Shown piece after piece: positions 53,688 to 62,726 of a stretch of 64,000 nt of DNA. The translations under genes were made by a program, and so were the position numbers. Position 1 is the stretch's first letter, and each line of letters opens with the position of its first letter. This DNA comes from Nostocales cyanobacterium HT-58-2. GTDB taxonomy: Bacteria > Cyanobacteriota > Cyanobacteriia > Cyanobacteriales > Nostocaceae. The stretch spans positions 5,707,501 through 5,771,500 of the forward strand of contig CP019636.1 in the NCBI GenBank assembly GCA_002163975.1. The letters are read 5' to 3'. The notes under the pieces were generated by a model. The model made no database searches. It was not told where the DNA came from and worked only from the letters and a program-made list of their open reading frames with translations.

Positions 53688-54580
53688 TCATTTGTTAATA
53701 CTGCTTCAGTTAGTCTATTGCGTACAAAGTCAAGGGCAGAGTTAGCAATTGCTAAAACATTATTACCTTTTTGCTGGTCAAGTGTCATCGCATCAAGCTT
53801 ATTGGAATCTGCATCATAGTTATACAAACGATAGCCATAGTCTTGTAAGAAATTTATGACATCTTGTTTCTGATAACCAAAATTATTGACAGCATCATTA
53901 ATTTCTAAAATCCAAACATAAGGTTGCTGTTGTTTGAGCAGCGAAGTTGTCCCTTTCAAGGCTAAAATTTCTGCTCCTTCAATATCCATCTTGGCTAAAG
54001 TAAGATTGGTAAGAGATTGATTTTGTAATAAATTATCAAGCGTATCTGTTGAAACTGTAACTGTGTTATGAGTTGCAGTTTGAGTAATAAATGGCATAGA
54101 ATCTCCCTCAGCAAGATTGAGGGCAGTCGTTCCGCTAAAGTCAGAAATTGCAAGCTTGTAAGGTTTAACCTGATGGAATTGATTAAGATTCAGGTTTTCT
54201 TCAAGTCGCTCATAATTTTTAGAGAGCACCTCAAAACTATAAATTACGCCTGATTTAATTTTGGATGCAGCTAGAAGGGTGTAAACACCAACGTTAGCAC
54301 CAATGTCGAGAAATGAGTCTTTATCTCTGAGGTACCGCAGCAAAAAGTTCATTTCATCGTAATCATATAGTCCACAATAGAGTACAGCAGATGCTGAACG
54401 ACTATCAGGGTAACAGCGAATTTTGATTTTTGGAAGTAATTGAATATCAATATATCGTTGGAATGTTCTTTTATATAACTGCCAAGCCAGAAATTTGATG
54501 AGTGACTGTATTTTCTGATTTTTACAGTTAGGATGTGACCAAATATATTTGATAGTCCCTTGAGCAAACTGATTCTGCAT
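53684..54580 (-). CDS. FkbM family methyltransferase (first of two)
   Basis: 298 residues. The FkbM domain begins at SFLDIGANVGVYTLLAASKI (SAM motif I), with VIYSFEVLSKNYERLEENLN, ALNLAEGD, and LTLAKMDIEGAEILALKGTT, the MDIEG motif of the family. ATG start. FkbM enzymes O-methylate sugars or polyketides; here the setting indicates methylation of a glycan residue. It is 20 bp after the GT2 gene and overlaps the next gene by 4 bp. Confidence 0.9.
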   Translation of the reverse strand: MQNQFAQGTIKYIWSHPNCKNQKIQSLIKFLAWQLYKRTFQRYIDIQLLPKIKIRCYPDSRSASAVLYCGLYDYDEMNFLLRYLRDKDSFLDIGANVGVYTLLAASKIKSGVIYSFEVLSKNYERLEENLNLNQFHQVKPYKLAISDFSGTTALNLAEGDSMPFITQTATHNTVTVSTDTLDNLLQNQSLTNLTLAKMDIEGAEILALKGTTSLLKQQQPYVWILEINDAVNNFGYQKQDVINFLQDYGYRLYNYDADSNKLDAMTLDQQKGNNVLAIANSALDFVRNRLTEAVLTNE

Positions 54581-54600
54581 GAGCTAATTTTTGTTAAAAT

Positions 54601-55377
54601 TTAAATATCTTGTTTTTGCAATTTTTCATATTCAATTAAGCGAATAGACAGAAGAATTTCTGCCAAAACACGCTCAAAAGCGTAGTACCACCCATGCCAA
54701 CCGTCGAGGATACCACCTTTGAGAATTAAGCAGTAAAACAAGATGATAAAGGGAGCCAAAATTTTTTGCTTGCGAATGCGATCGCTCAAACTAAGCTCAC
54801 TATCAGGAATATGTGTGAGCTTGTTGACTTCAATTACCATGTAGCGGTCTTGCGCCCAAAGCCAGCGATTTAAGGGTTTACGGTCATCATGATAAATGTA
54901 GGAAGAAAGTAACTTGGAATTTCCTTTCAAAATAAGTTGATGGGCATGACCATCGTCTCTATAAAGTGCTTTATCTTGTTTAAAAAGCACTGGACGTGGT
55001 GGTAGTAAAGTCCCGTGTAGAGGTTTGCCAAAGACACAATACTTAAATCTAACAATATAACCGTCATATTCAGATTCTTCTGGTAAAGTTTTGATTTCAT
55101 CAATCAATTCATCACTTAGGACATAATCGGCATCTAAAGAAAGGACCCATGTAGATGAAAGCTTTGATAACCCGTAATTACATTGATTAGCAAACGAGTC
55201 AAATTTTCTTTGAAAAAATTCTACTTGAGGATAACATTCGAGAATTTCTAATGTTTCGTCGTTGCTGTAGCTGTCAATAACAACAATCCTCTTTGCCCAA
55301 ATAAGACGTTGGAGGCAGCCATTAATATTAGGCGCCTCATTATATGTAATCAAAAGTGGTGTAATTGTTTCTATCAT
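54601..55377 (-). CDS. Glycosyltransferase family 2, WaaE/KdtX-like
   Basis: 258 residues, GT-A fold. ITPLLITYNEAPNINGCLQR, RIVVIDSYSNDETLEIL and the metal/nucleotide DxD-like VLSLDADYVLSDELIDE are present. RDDGHAHQLILKGN and a YHDDRKPLNRWLWAQDRYM region match the WaaE/KdtX subgroup, known to add glucose to LPS core or related acceptors. The C-terminus has a hydrophobic stretch (APFIILFYCLILKGGILDGW) for membrane association. Middle gene of the minus-strand polysaccharide run, 28 bp after the methyltransferase gene. Confidence 0.9.
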   Translation of the reverse strand: MIETITPLLITYNEAPNINGCLQRLIWAKRIVVIDSYSNDETLEILECYPQVEFFQRKFDSFANQCNYGLSKLSSTWVLSLDADYVLSDELIDEIKTLPEESEYDGYIVRFKYCVFGKPLHGTLLPPRPVLFKQDKALYRDDGHAHQLILKGNSKLLSSYIYHDDRKPLNRWLWAQDRYMVIEVNKLTHIPDSELSLSDRIRKQKILAPFIILFYCLILKGGILDGWHGWYYAFERVLAEILLSIRLIEYEKLQKQDI

Positions 55378-55405
55378 TTTTACAGGGAATTATTATTGTT
55401 TATTA

Positions 55406-56071
55406 CTATGGTTTTTTCGCTTCTAGAATGACAGTATGTGTATATTCAAAATCTGATTCCATTTCTAAAGAAAGGACTGTTGAATCAATCCCAATTTCTG
55501 TAAGAGTGGTTTCTTTGGAAGGTAGACAAAATTTGATATCTACAAATCCGGCTTTTGTAGCCAACTCAGCCAGATAGCTTTCATCTAAAGCTGTTAAATG
55601 TTCTCCTCGACAAAAAATAAAGTTCGTTAACTTTCCACCAATACTATCTCTTGCATCTGGAAAGTTACTAAACCAAGCGTAGTCTTTCTCAAGATATTTA
55701 TGACAAGCGTTGCCTACATGAGGTGCACCCATTCTGATACCTCCTCCGGAACGTAGAGATTTAAACATCTCCTCAAACTTGCTTTGTAAGACTGCATCAG
55801 GCAAATGTTCTATGACATGATGAGAATAAAAAACGTCTACTGAGCCATCTCGAAAAGGTAGAGAGTTGCGAAGGTCAGCCCATAGGTCAATCTTGGTCGT
55901 CAAATTTGCATCCAAATTGAGCCAGCCTGGTAAATAGTTTTTCTGTCCAGGACCAAGATGAACTTTTAAACCCGAAGAAGGACACTTAATGGTTTTATAG
56001 AACCAACCATTAAAGCGCATAGGGTATTGAAGGAGAAAGTAGTATCCTGATTTCAACGCTCTTGGTATCAT
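55406..56071 (-). CDS. SAM-dependent methyltransferase of the polysaccharide locus
   Basis: 221 residues. SLKVHLGPGQKNYLPGWLNLDA-type motif I (GLKVHLGPGQKNYLPGWLNL), then DLWADLRNSLPFRDGSVDVF and YSHHVIEHLPDAVLQSKFEE, typical of Methyltransf_11-like proteins found in O-antigen clusters. The C-terminus ends in an HTVILEAKKP strand. ATG start; 44 bp after the GT4 gene. It probably methylates a sugar of the growing glycan; the exact target is unknown. Confidence 0.87.
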   Translation of the reverse strand: MIPRALKSGYYFLLQYPMRFNGWFYKTIKCPSSGLKVHLGPGQKNYLPGWLNLDANLTTKIDLWADLRNSLPFRDGSVDVFYSHHVIEHLPDAVLQSKFEEMFKSLRSGGGIRMGAPHVGNACHKYLEKDYAWFSNFPDARDSIGGKLTNFIFCRGEHLTALDESYLAELATKAGFVDIKFCLPSKETTLTEIGIDSTVLSLEMESDFEYTHTVILEAKKP

Positions 56072-56115
56072 AGAAAATATTTAACTTTTATTGCTAATAG
56101 AGAAACTTTCTTGAG

Positions 56116-57315
56116 TTATTGAGTGACTTTTTGGAAAGAAAAACCTTGCTTAAGAACTTTTATGTATATCTCAATTAAATTGTCAGCAATGCTATTCCAT
56201 GTATAATTTTCCTGAACAAGTTGACGAGCGCGATCGCCCATACTTTTTGTTTCTTGGGGATGTTCTAAAGCTTGCTGCACAAGAGAGGAAATCTCAGCTA
56301 TATTGAGTTGTGCAACATAACCGAGTCGTTGCTCATTGACGACATCAGCTAGAGCAACACCAGGAGTTACAAGAACAGGAAGACCTACTGCAAGAGCTTC
56401 TAGGACTGCTACACCAAAGTTTTCCGAATAGGAAGTCAAAACAAATAAGTCTGCTCCTTGCATCAATATATCCTTAACTTCTCCTTGGACAAATCCGGTA
56501 ATATGCGTACGATGACGAATGCCATGAGCTAGCACAAGAGATTCAACTTCACTTTCGTATTCAGACGAGCCACTACCCGCTATAACAAAGGTGAAGCAAT
56601 CATTGGTGAGCTTTCCTAGCGCTGGAATGAGGTAATCCAAACCTTTTTTAGGATGCAGACGAGATAAAAATAAGATTATTGGTTCATCTGCTGGAACATT
56701 GAGGTATTGACGCAGATGTTTACGAGCATTAACAATTGTGGGAGGGATAAACAGACCGTGGGGCAAAATAAAGCTTGGGGTATTTAGACTTAGGCGAGAA
56801 ACTTCTTGCTTTTCTTGTTCTGAGGTGAGGTGAAGTGCTTGAGCGTGATTAAGATTAGCTTTTTCAATAAGTTTGAGATAAATTTGCTTTTTGCGATTGC
56901 TTTGTTGCAGTGACCATTTGCATAGCTGTCCTAAAGGGCGAACAATGTAAGGAACTTGCTTGAAGCGGGCGATCGCCATTGCTATTGTGGAAGGATAGGA
57001 AAAAATGGCATGGATATGTAACAGGTCATATTGATGAATCACTTGCCATAACCAAGCAGTTAACTCCCAAGAAAAAGCAAATTCCCGGAACGTGTGAAAG
57101 TTAGGGGAGAAGCGGGGGAAGAACCAAACTGGAACCTGTTGATACTGAATTCGTTGCCCAACAGGAACATTCAGCAAATTAGCTCCGTTATCGTTTGTGG
57201 TGGCAATTTCAGCCTCAATACCTCTGTCTTGCAGTGCCTTGACCATTTCTAGCACGGCTTGGCTTGGACCACCCCGAAGTGGAGCAATAGAGGGAATCAC
57301 ATGAAGAACTTTCAT
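56116..57315 (-). CDS. Glycosyltransferase family 4
   Basis: 399 residues from ATG at 57315; the frame extends 6 codons. GT-B fold: VLHVIPSIAPLRGGPSQAVL at the acceptor side with the glycine-rich loop, LLHIHAIFSYPSTIAMAIAR, PYIVRPLGQLC, ILFLSRLHPKKGLDYLIPAL, and the donor site TSYSENFGVAVLEALAVGLP with E-x7-E. It transfers a sugar from a nucleotide donor in the cytoplasm. Its start overlaps the stop of the asnB stub by ATGA. Confidence 0.9.
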   Translation of the reverse strand: MKVLHVIPSIAPLRGGPSQAVLEMVKALQDRGIEAEIATTNDNGANLLNVPVGQRIQYQQVPVWFFPRFSPNFHTFREFAFSWELTAWLWQVIHQYDLLHIHAIFSYPSTIAMAIARFKQVPYIVRPLGQLCKWSLQQSNRKKQIYLKLIEKANLNHAQALHLTSEQEKQEVSRLSLNTPSFILPHGLFIPPTIVNARKHLRQYLNVPADEPIILFLSRLHPKKGLDYLIPALGKLTNDCFTFVIAGSGSSEYESEVESLVLAHGIRHRTHITGFVQGEVKDILMQGADLFVLTSYSENFGVAVLEALAVGLPVLVTPGVALADVVNEQRLGYVAQLNIAEISSLVQQALEHPQETKSMGDRARQLVQENYTWNSIADNLIEIYIKVLKQGFSFQKVTQ

Positions 57316-57527
57316 TTTGAAACTCGCTCCCACCAGTATTTAAGGATTGCCAAACTCCAGCGACGATACCAAGCTTTGAGGGATATATTATTGGGAATAT
57401 TCACATTGCCGAAGTCGTCACGCCATTCACCTGCCATCCATTGCTCAAACGGAAAGGAAAAGCCTCGTTTGGGACGTTTGATGACCCACTCAGGTAACTC
57501 AGGAACGGCTTTAATTATGCGACACAT
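57312..57527 (-). pseudogene. asnB: C-terminal stub of an asparagine synthase
   Basis: A 71-codon frame, ATG with GGAG upstream, encodes VPELPEWVIKRPKRGFSFPF then EQWMAGEWRDDF, the conserved C-terminal segment of glutamine-hydrolysing asparagine synthetases (the PK(R/K)GF..P..W motif). The glutaminase and most of the synthetase domain, some 500 residues, are absent: directly upstream is the end of another glycosyltransferase. AsnB-like amidotransferases are common in polysaccharide loci, so this is probably the relic of one. Its overlap with the next gene may still serve translational coupling. Confidence 0.85.
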
Positions 57528-57532
57528 AAAAA

Positions 57533-58693
57533 TTATCTCCTGCTCCTTTTCATTAGCTGGATTTGATGGCGATGCTTATCCAAATGGCTCGCAAGAGTTT
57601 GTTGAAAATGCTCAAAACCAAAGATATCAATAACTTTTTGGCGCAAAACTTCAGGTCGATATATTAAAGGATTGGGATAAGCAAAATGGAGAATTTTAAT
57701 CAGTGTTTGAGCAATTTCTTCAATATCATTAGTATTCACCAATGCGCCTAGTTCACCATGACAAAGAGCGTCAACCGCCCCATCTCGGTTGCCCGCTAAC
57801 ACAGGTTTACCACACGCTAATGCTTCTAAGTAGACAATGCCAAATCCTTCCTTGCTACTGGGCATAGCAAAAACATCACAGAGATTGTAGTAATCACAAA
57901 GTTGCTCATCAGGCACAAACCCAGCTAAGGTCACACTGTCTTGCAGCTCCAGTTGTGCAATCAACTGCTCAATTCTAGGTCTATCATCTCCTTCGCCGAC
58001 TATGATGTAGTGAATATCTGGAATAATCTTACGAATTTGCACAAGGGCTTGCAGAATTTTGTCATACCCTTTGTAGTGTTCACCCTTTGCTAGGCGTGCC
58101 ACAGTTAGTATCACTGGTTGTTCCGGTTTGAGTCCATAGCTGTGTTGTAAATAGCTAGGTTTGGGTGCAGGTTTAAAGCGACTGGAATCAAATGTGTTAG
58201 GTAAGAGAGTCACTTTGTTAGGGTTGAGGTTTTGTTCTTTGAGCAGGCGATCGCGGGTGTAGTTGCTGACAGCCAGAATCAAGTCTGCATGATGTAGAGC
58301 AGTTTTTATAGCAGCATTTTTTATATTCCAAGCTTCTATCCCGTGGGCTACTGTCCAGTAGGGAATGCCAGCCAACCGTTTAAACCAGTAGGCAGCAATG
58401 GTGAAATTTAGGTGACTTGCTATTATCAAGTTTGGGCGCTGTTGAAGACCTTTGCTGATAATTTGGGCAGTAAAAATAGGTGTGCGGATTTTTAACGAGG
58501 ATGCTCCAGCAAAGTGGAACTGAGTCTTATGTAAATAGGGAATATTTGGTGTAGGTTGGACATCATGTTTGAGGAAAACATGATATTGACTCTGAGGTGA
58601 GATGTTTTGTAGAGCCTCCAATAAAAAGGCTGAATAAACTTGGATACCACCCTTAAACCCAAATATATTGGGAAACCAAAGATGAAACTTCAT
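57533..58693 (-). CDS. Glycosyltransferase family 4
   Basis: 386 residues from ATG at 58693; the frame opens 7 codons earlier. KFHLWFPNIFGFKGGIQVYS carries the N-terminal glycine loop; NLIIASHLNFTIAAYWFKRL, WTVAHGIEAWNI, AVSNYTRDRLLKEQ, ILTVARLAKGEHYKGYDKIL and the donor site MPSSKEGFGIVYLEALACGK with E-x7-E complete the GT-B pattern. Probably a hexosyltransferase of surface-glycan assembly. It sits 5 bp before the asnB stub and 39 bp after the next glycosyltransferase. Confidence 0.9.
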   Translation of the reverse strand: MKFHLWFPNIFGFKGGIQVYSAFLLEALQNISPQSQYHVFLKHDVQPTPNIPYLHKTQFHFAGASSLKIRTPIFTAQIISKGLQQRPNLIIASHLNFTIAAYWFKRLAGIPYWTVAHGIEAWNIKNAAIKTALHHADLILAVSNYTRDRLLKEQNLNPNKVTLLPNTFDSSRFKPAPKPSYLQHSYGLKPEQPVILTVARLAKGEHYKGYDKILQALVQIRKIIPDIHYIIVGEGDDRPRIEQLIAQLELQDSVTLAGFVPDEQLCDYYNLCDVFAMPSSKEGFGIVYLEALACGKPVLAGNRDGAVDALCHGELGALVNTNDIEEIAQTLIKILHFAYPNPLIYRPEVLRQKVIDIFGFEHFQQTLASHLDKHRHQIQLMKRSRR

Positions 58694-58732
58694 TGAATCA
58701 GGATGGGTTAGCATTTTTGTAGATAAATATTT

Positions 58733-59896
58733 TTAAACAATCTGGTTCAAGGCTTGGCAGAGTCCTTGAGTTGCTTGCGTGTAACTGTAATGAGATATGA
58801 TGTTGCGGCTGTTCTCGCCCCATTGTTGTAAGCGTTGTCGGTCTGTTAAAGCCTCCTGTAAACAACTGCATAGGGCAGGAACATCACCAGCACTGAAAAC
58901 CAAACCATTTTGATGGGGATGAACAAGGTCTTGAGTACATCCAACATGAGTACTAGTAATAACTGGACGTGCTAGACACATCGCTTCATTGATAATCAAC
59001 CCCCAAGTTTCCGAATGACTAGGTAGCACCACTAAGTCTGCAACTGCATAAGTGCGTGGCATCAAAGTTTGGTTTTGGAAGGGAGCAAAGTAAATATTTT
59101 CATGTTCTGCGGCTTCCGATTTCAGGTCTTTTTCCAAAAGTCCAGACCCCACAAATAACAGCGACACTCGAGAAAGTTTCGCTTGCAAAAAGGCTCGGAG
59201 TAAATCTAGAGGTCGTTTTTGCGCTTCAAACTTACCCGCAAATAGAATGACTGCATGATCGTCAGGAATGCCTAGTTCCTTTTTCCAAATAACAGCTTGC
59301 TCTTTTGCAGTTTGTGCATGGGCAAAGAAGCGATCGTTATCTACAGAATGGGGGGAGAAAAATAAATGATTGGTGGCAATGCCATGATATCGAAAGTAAT
59401 TATAGTTTGCTTTACCTACATAGAGACAGGCGGCAAAACGTCGATAAATCAGAGAAATAAATTGCCGACGTGCCCATGCTTTGAGCCCGGTAGGTGCTAA
59501 CAACCGATGGGAATCTCCTCGAAATAATAAAGGAGCATGGCGAGTATTCCAACTCCCAAGAAAGTGATAGAGACTAGCATAGTTATAATTCATCAACAGC
59601 ACAGCGTCAGGGCTATATGCTTTGACTTGCGCTACTAAAGAAGGATTTTGTAAACCCCAAAAGTGATGAGTGCCTGGATTTGAACTGACATTAGGTACAA
59701 ACTCATAATCATACCCTGTCAGTAATGGAATATCCCACTGGAAAGCTTCTTGAAAACCCGTATCAACCTGCTGGGTAACACCAAAATTCCAAAGATAAAA
59801 CACTTTGATCACAAAATCTGCACTATCAGCCAGGTGTCGAAACCAAGGCGCATAGTATTGTATGGGATGCGAGATAATAATAGCCAGTTTTTTCAT
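58733..59896 (-). CDS. Glycosyltransferase family 4
   Basis: 387 residues. The N-terminus KLAIIISHPIQYYAPWFRHL is that of a distinct GT4 subgroup common in exopolysaccharide clusters. ILFAGKFEAQKRPLDLLRAF and the donor site LPSHSETWGLIINEAMCLAR with E-x7-E follow, then VITSTHVGCTQDLV. The start overlaps the stop of the polymerase-like gene by ATGA, so translation is coupled. Confidence 0.9.
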   Translation of the reverse strand: MKKLAIIISHPIQYYAPWFRHLADSADFVIKVFYLWNFGVTQQVDTGFQEAFQWDIPLLTGYDYEFVPNVSSNPGTHHFWGLQNPSLVAQVKAYSPDAVLLMNYNYASLYHFLGSWNTRHAPLLFRGDSHRLLAPTGLKAWARRQFISLIYRRFAACLYVGKANYNYFRYHGIATNHLFFSPHSVDNDRFFAHAQTAKEQAVIWKKELGIPDDHAVILFAGKFEAQKRPLDLLRAFLQAKLSRVSLLFVGSGLLEKDLKSEAAEHENIYFAPFQNQTLMPRTYAVADLVVLPSHSETWGLIINEAMCLARPVITSTHVGCTQDLVHPHQNGLVFSAGDVPALCSCLQEALTDRQRLQQWGENSRNIISHYSYTQATQGLCQALNQIV

Positions 59897-61380
59897 GGTC
59901 TATCAATGACAACAGGAAGAGTTGACATCCAATAGGGCTTCATCAGGAATACGATAACGCCACCAAGCACTACAGTTGACTGAAACAGAGTTGCAATATA
60001 AACTCCGGCTGTCCATTCTGTTTGAACAGCGAAAGTCATCATCAGTACAGCAAACAAGGAACGAGTTGAAAGAATTGGCATATTGAGGCTCCAACGAGTG
60101 GATTGCCCATAAGCAAGCCCCAGCACAATAGCAAGCCCGGTACAGCCAAGCAGACCAAAATTGGCATAGGACTCAGCTAATAATCCCCAACCTATGGTGG
60201 TCGTGAAAGTTGCTTCACGAGTTTGTAATCCGTAGTGAATATTTAACAAATATGTTCCTTCATGGCTCCTGATTTTATTAGGACTAAAGATTCGAGGAAC
60301 GAGTAGCTGCGGTAGGATAGCGTATGTTTCGCCGTGCAAAAAAGGTACAATCCCTGGGCTTTTATCCTGAGCTAAAAGCAGCAGATGAATAACGCTGGAA
60401 CGTTCTAAAAACGATTGTTTTTGTTGTGGCTCTGGTAAATTGTCTTTGTCTCTATTGAAGTTCAACGAGTAGCCTACCCATTCTGTATACCAAGCCGGAT
60501 ATTGCCAAGGTTGAACGAAGGTGTTTTGCCCACCAAACCAATATTTAGCTCGCATTTCTGCTTTGCCGGAGTGCAGTAGTGACAGGCAAACCAAAACAAT
60601 CAAAATAGGCAAAACAGGTATTTTTCTGCGTCCGATGATAAAGGCAATTGTAGCTCCCAAAAACGTAGAAGCTGTGCCTACCAGCAGTAATCCAACTGCA
60701 TTCGTTATCATGTTAGTAACCAGCAAAAATAAAAACAATCGCGATTGCCCTTTGGGTAGCTCTTGAGTCCCTAACTGGTAAGCAAGCACAAAAGCTGCCA
60801 GAGCATTCAATCCAAGAATTGCGCCACGGACAAGCGAAAATAGACCTCCATCAAGAAAAAACCAACCTCCAACAAAATACATATTGAAGAGAACGCCAAT
60901 TGCCAGAACCCACAAGAAAAATACATTACCCTTGCGACGACTTAATGCACGATAAGATTTGGGTAGCAAAGGAGCAGATTTGACAAATTGGAACCAGATA
61001 AATGTTCCAAGTCCCAAAAAACCAGCTACTGTACAACTGGCAAATAGGTGAGAGGCGATCGCATAACTCACTACCTTAGGATGGTTGCTCGCCAGAGGTA
61101 ATGCATGAGTCCAGATAAATGTCAAGGCAAAAAACGGGAAAATTGGCATTCCCAAGGCACGACCAGAACACCACAGGTAGCTGGGTAACAGAGCCGCTGC
61201 AGTGATTAAGATAGCCCCAAAATTGGTCACTAAGGAGTTTGTCTGTGTCCAAAACAGTTCAAACACAAATAGCCCCAGAGCCATAAGCCAAAAAGTCTTG
61301 AGCAGTTGTCGCCGATTTTGTTGTGGAAACTTGCCTACAAAGGCTAACGGTTGAGGAGTGGGTTCTAAAAACTTGGTCAT
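59893..61380 (-). CDS. O-antigen polymerase-like integral membrane protein
   Basis: 495 residues, about 11-12 membrane helices (for example FWLMALGLFVFELFW, FFALTFIWTHALPLA, VLPILIVLVCLSLLH). A long extracytoplasmic loop between helices in the C-terminal half (about 280-380) contains the Tyr/Trp-rich WYTEWVGYSLNFNR and a LLNIHYGLQTRE stretch, as in Wzy and O-antigen ligase proteins. Low sequence conservation prevents a firm choice between polymerase and ligase. ATGA overlaps at both ends tie it to neighbouring glycosyltransferase genes. Confidence 0.8.
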   Translation of the reverse strand: MTKFLEPTPQPLAFVGKFPQQNRRQLLKTFWLMALGLFVFELFWTQTNSLVTNFGAILITAAALLPSYLWCSGRALGMPIFPFFALTFIWTHALPLASNHPKVVSYAIASHLFASCTVAGFLGLGTFIWFQFVKSAPLLPKSYRALSRRKGNVFFLWVLAIGVLFNMYFVGGWFFLDGGLFSLVRGAILGLNALAAFVLAYQLGTQELPKGQSRLFLFLLVTNMITNAVGLLLVGTASTFLGATIAFIIGRRKIPVLPILIVLVCLSLLHSGKAEMRAKYWFGGQNTFVQPWQYPAWYTEWVGYSLNFNRDKDNLPEPQQKQSFLERSSVIHLLLLAQDKSPGIVPFLHGETYAILPQLLVPRIFSPNKIRSHEGTYLLNIHYGLQTREATFTTTIGWGLLAESYANFGLLGCTGLAIVLGLAYGQSTRWSLNMPILSTRSLFAVLMMTFAVQTEWTAGVYIATLFQSTVVLGGVIVFLMKPYWMSTLPVVIDRP

Positions 61381-62705
61381 GATGATTTTCTCTGACTCAC
61401 ATTGGTGAGACTGCGATCAAATATGGCACACTGTTTCCGGGTCATTTCTCGAGCTGTATATGGTTGAAAGGCTTCCCAGTTCGTTTCTGGCTGATATCCT
61501 TTTGGTAAAGACAAAAGTTCACGCAGTTGCATTATCACCTCAGCTCGTAAATCCCTTGGCTCGTTTCCTGATGCAAAGGTTACAGACTGACCAGCCTGAG
61601 TGCGGTGCAAAATGTCCACCACAGAACTCTGGCGATGGAAAATTGCCAATATTGGTTTGCGGGCTAAAATGCAAGGATACAACTTGGAAGCAGTATACCC
61701 AGCATCATTGGAGCCAATCAGCAAGATGGCATCACTATCGACAAGCACCTGTAGCGCTTCAAAGTAGGGAATGCGTAGGGGATGCTCTGTGACTAAATCG
61801 GCAACTCCTAACTCTTGGGCGATAGGTTCTACAGTTTTCACAGCTCGGTCTTTTGGAGCATAACTGGTGCCAACAAAGTGTAACCGAACTGCTTGCCATT
61901 GTTCAGGGTATCGATGACGCTCGGATTGGATGCCGAGGAATAAGGCACGCAGAGAAAAGTCCATGATTTTACCTACTGCACCCACGTAAACCCAGTGACG
62001 TTTGCCATCGTTAGGGTCAAAGATTTTTTGCTGAATGTTGAAGAAGGGCAGTTGCTCAAAGTCACTTTCAGGCGCACCAAAAGGCAAAACTGTAAACTGC
62101 TCTGGGCGTAAGTGTGGATAGCGTTGTTGTAAAGTTTGCGGGTAAGCTGGTGAAACACTAATCGCATGACCTACCTCACTGAGCGCCATAGGTTCCAGTA
62201 GTTGTGCCTGCAATTGGGAAAACTTGTACTTCAGGCGTCCGCCTGGTGGAGCAGCGGCTCCCGGCTGCTTGTAGTAGTCACTCAACCATGGGTCTTGAAA
62301 GTCTAGAACGTAAGGAATGCCAAAACGTTTATACCATCGCAAACCAAGAGCAATCACCATAAATACAGTGGTTGAGAAGTAGACGAGATCAAACTTTTTT
62401 TGACGGAGTAGAGTATCGCCTGCTCTGAGCAAATAGGGAAAACATCGCAGTCCTAAGTTGCTTATGCCAAGATGGCGAGTTTGTTGAATGGATAGTGCTT
62501 CTGTAAATGTCACCGGAATATGAGGGGGAACTGTTTTCAAAAGCAGAGGATCTTGGACTCCTTCAACGCATTTTGGTTGAACTGCAAGCACATGAGGTTC
62601 CCAGCCAAACTCCTCAAAGTAAGGCAAAGACATTCGCACCCGTTGGTGATCAACAGCGTTAATGGGTGGAAAGTGAGGACTGATAATTAAAACTCTATAG
62701 CTCAA
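61377..62705 (-). CDS. Glycosyltransferase, GT4-like
   Basis: 442 residues. RVLIISPHFPPINAVDHQRV is the N-terminal fold of a GT4-like group that precedes exopolysaccharide polymerases. VLDFQDPWLSDYYK, WVYVGAVGKIMDFSLRALFL and ILLIGSNDAGYTASKLYPCI follow, but the classic E-x7-E site is weak. The start is TTG at 62705 with AAAGGA upstream; no ATG lies nearby. It overlaps the polymerase-like gene by 4 bp. Confidence 0.82.
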   Translation of the reverse strand: MSYRVLIISPHFPPINAVDHQRVRMSLPYFEEFGWEPHVLAVQPKCVEGVQDPLLLKTVPPHIPVTFTEALSIQQTRHLGISNLGLRCFPYLLRAGDTLLRQKKFDLVYFSTTVFMVIALGLRWYKRFGIPYVLDFQDPWLSDYYKQPGAAAPPGGRLKYKFSQLQAQLLEPMALSEVGHAISVSPAYPQTLQQRYPHLRPEQFTVLPFGAPESDFEQLPFFNIQQKIFDPNDGKRHWVYVGAVGKIMDFSLRALFLGIQSERHRYPEQWQAVRLHFVGTSYAPKDRAVKTVEPIAQELGVADLVTEHPLRIPYFEALQVLVDSDAILLIGSNDAGYTASKLYPCILARKPILAIFHRQSSVVDILHRTQAGQSVTFASGNEPRDLRAEVIMQLRELLSLPKGYQPETNWEAFQPYTAREMTRKQCAIFDRSLTNVSQRKSS

Positions 62706-62726
62706 AGTATTGAATCCTTTAATGTC

